Shown one piece after another: positions 62,712-64,000 of a DNA stretch of 64,000 nucleotides (the first letter of the stretch is position 1; the number at the start of each line of letters is the position of its first letter). The stretch is from Streptomyces deccanensis (lineage in GTDB: Bacteria; Actinomycetota; Actinomycetes; Streptomycetales; Streptomycetaceae), in NCBI RefSeq assembly GCF_022385335.1, contig NZ_CP092431.1, positions 9,734,001 to 9,798,000 of the forward strand, in the 5' to 3' direction. The position numbers and the translations under genes were made by a program. The notes under the pieces were generated by a model. It saw only the letters and a program-made list of their open reading frames with translations. It had not been told where the DNA came from and did not search any database.

Positions 62712-63104
62712 ATGTTCGGACAGACTCAGGCGTTCAGTGGCTTCGCGGTCGACGACCTCGGCGAGGCCCGCCGGTTCTACGGTGAGACGCTCGGTCTGCG
62801 GGTGGAGGAGAGCGGGCAGGGCGACATGCGGATGCTGACCCTCACGCTGGGCAGCGGCGCGCGTGTCTTCGTCTACCCGAAGGAGACGCACACCCCCGCG
62901 ACGTTCACGCTGCTCAACTTCCCCGTCGACGACATCGAGTCCGCCGTCGACGAACTGGAGCGGCGCGGCGTGAGCCTGGAGCGCTATCCGGAATTCGACC
63001 ACGACGAGAAGGGCGTCGTCCGGGTCGGCGACGGCGGTCCCGCGGCGATCGCGTGGTTCACCGACCCCGCCGGGAACGTCCTCTCCGTGCTCCAGGAGAA
63101 CTGA
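62712..63104 (+). CDS. VOC (glyoxalase/bleomycin-resistance) family protein
   Basis: A 130-residue vicinal-oxygen-chelate fold protein with two beta-alpha-beta3 modules: [25 protein letters not shown] and [21 protein letters not shown], ending [15 protein letters not shown]. Metal ligands are not all obvious, so it may be a binding protein rather than an enzyme. AAGGAG at 62697-62702 supports ATG 62712. Confidence 0.85.
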   Translation: MFGQTQAFSGFAVDDLGEARRFYGETLGLRVEESGQGDMRMLTLTLGSGARVFVYPKETHTPATFTLLNFPVDDIESAVDELERRGVSLERYPEFDHDEKGVVRVGDGGPAAIAWFTDPAGNVLSVLQEN

Positions 63105-63122
63105 CGAACGAAGCTCGAGGGC

Positions 63123-63152
63123 GTCCCGGGGGGCCTCACCGCCCCCCGGGAC
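63123..63152. terminator. Bidirectional hairpin terminator
   Basis: A perfect 12-bp stem (GTCCCGGGGGGC with GCCCCCCGGGAC) with a 6-nt loop between the convergent VOC and katG genes. Confidence 0.8.
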
Positions 63153-63158
63153 CTCCGC

Positions 63159-64000
<842 letters not shown>

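Overview
The window is high-GC actinobacterial DNA (about 70% G+C, strongly GC-biased third positions, GGAGG-type ribosome sites) and reads like a Streptomyces chromosome. It is almost entirely one stress/dormancy island. Gene after gene matches a family in the Mycobacterium tuberculosis DosR (DevR) hypoxia regulon, and the matching two-component pair lies inside it: response regulator 12603-13295 and GAF sensor kinase 13497-15224, called OsdR/OsdK in S. coelicolor. The identification rests on motifs and family knowledge; no database search was run.

Layout. 191-1911: two universal stress proteins (USPs). 2009-6697: pyruvate phosphate dikinase, a broken copy of the kinase start, a CBS-BON gene and beta-phosphoglucomutase. 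6739-12266: Rv1733c-like membrane protein, zinc alcohol dehydrogenase, FMN-type split-barrel protein, AdhE. 12603-15224: OsdR/OsdK. 15249-20577: a fructose-type ABC importer with LacI regulator and a divergent PfkB kinase, which looks like an insertion of ordinary sugar metabolism. 20644-25571: monooxygenase, a GAF gene joined to a relic of pntA/pntB, a PAS-PP2C phosphatase, a one-domain USP and a DUF1876 protein. 26132-32731: phosphoribosyltransferase-hydrolase fusion, two Acg-type nitroreductases, USP, split-barrel protein, CBS-BON. 32977-36592: GAPDH and GH65 phosphorylase. 36690-37600: a wrecked ABC binding-protein gene with an internal inverted segment. 38037-42024: GNAT/acyl-CoA synthetase, CBS-BON, flavodoxin. 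42130-46416: P1B ATPase with hemerythrin tail, CBS-BON, DUF4389 and a small membrane protein. 46783-53039: truncated USP, CBS-BON, DUF1918-HTH-split-barrel protein, DUF1876, nicotinate phosphoribosyltransferase, Rv1733c-like protein, USP. 53032-56903: Rv2004c-like kinase and a CapA-USP in-frame fusion. 56952-61506: a phosphofructokinase with the PPi-type residues D104/K124, then pntAB. 61580-64000: membrane protein, VOC protein and the 3' part of katG.

How it fits together. A GC-rich palindrome of the form GGGNCCG-NN-CGGNCCC recurs about 85-145 nt upstream of many of these start codons, often as tandem copies 20-22 bp apart. It resembles the DosR box (GGGACT...AGTCCC) with a GC centre and is the likely OsdR operator. 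The controlled genes suggest a low-oxygen survival programme: sugar phosphorolysis (GH65, PgmB), glycolysis with possible pyrophosphate economy (PFK, GAPDH, PPDK), disposal of reductant (AdhE, Adh, PntAB, nitroreductases), NAD salvage (PncB), ATP-binding USPs and CBS sensors. Several loci are broken (kinase head, pnt relic, binding-protein inversion, truncated USP), so the island is under active rearrangement.
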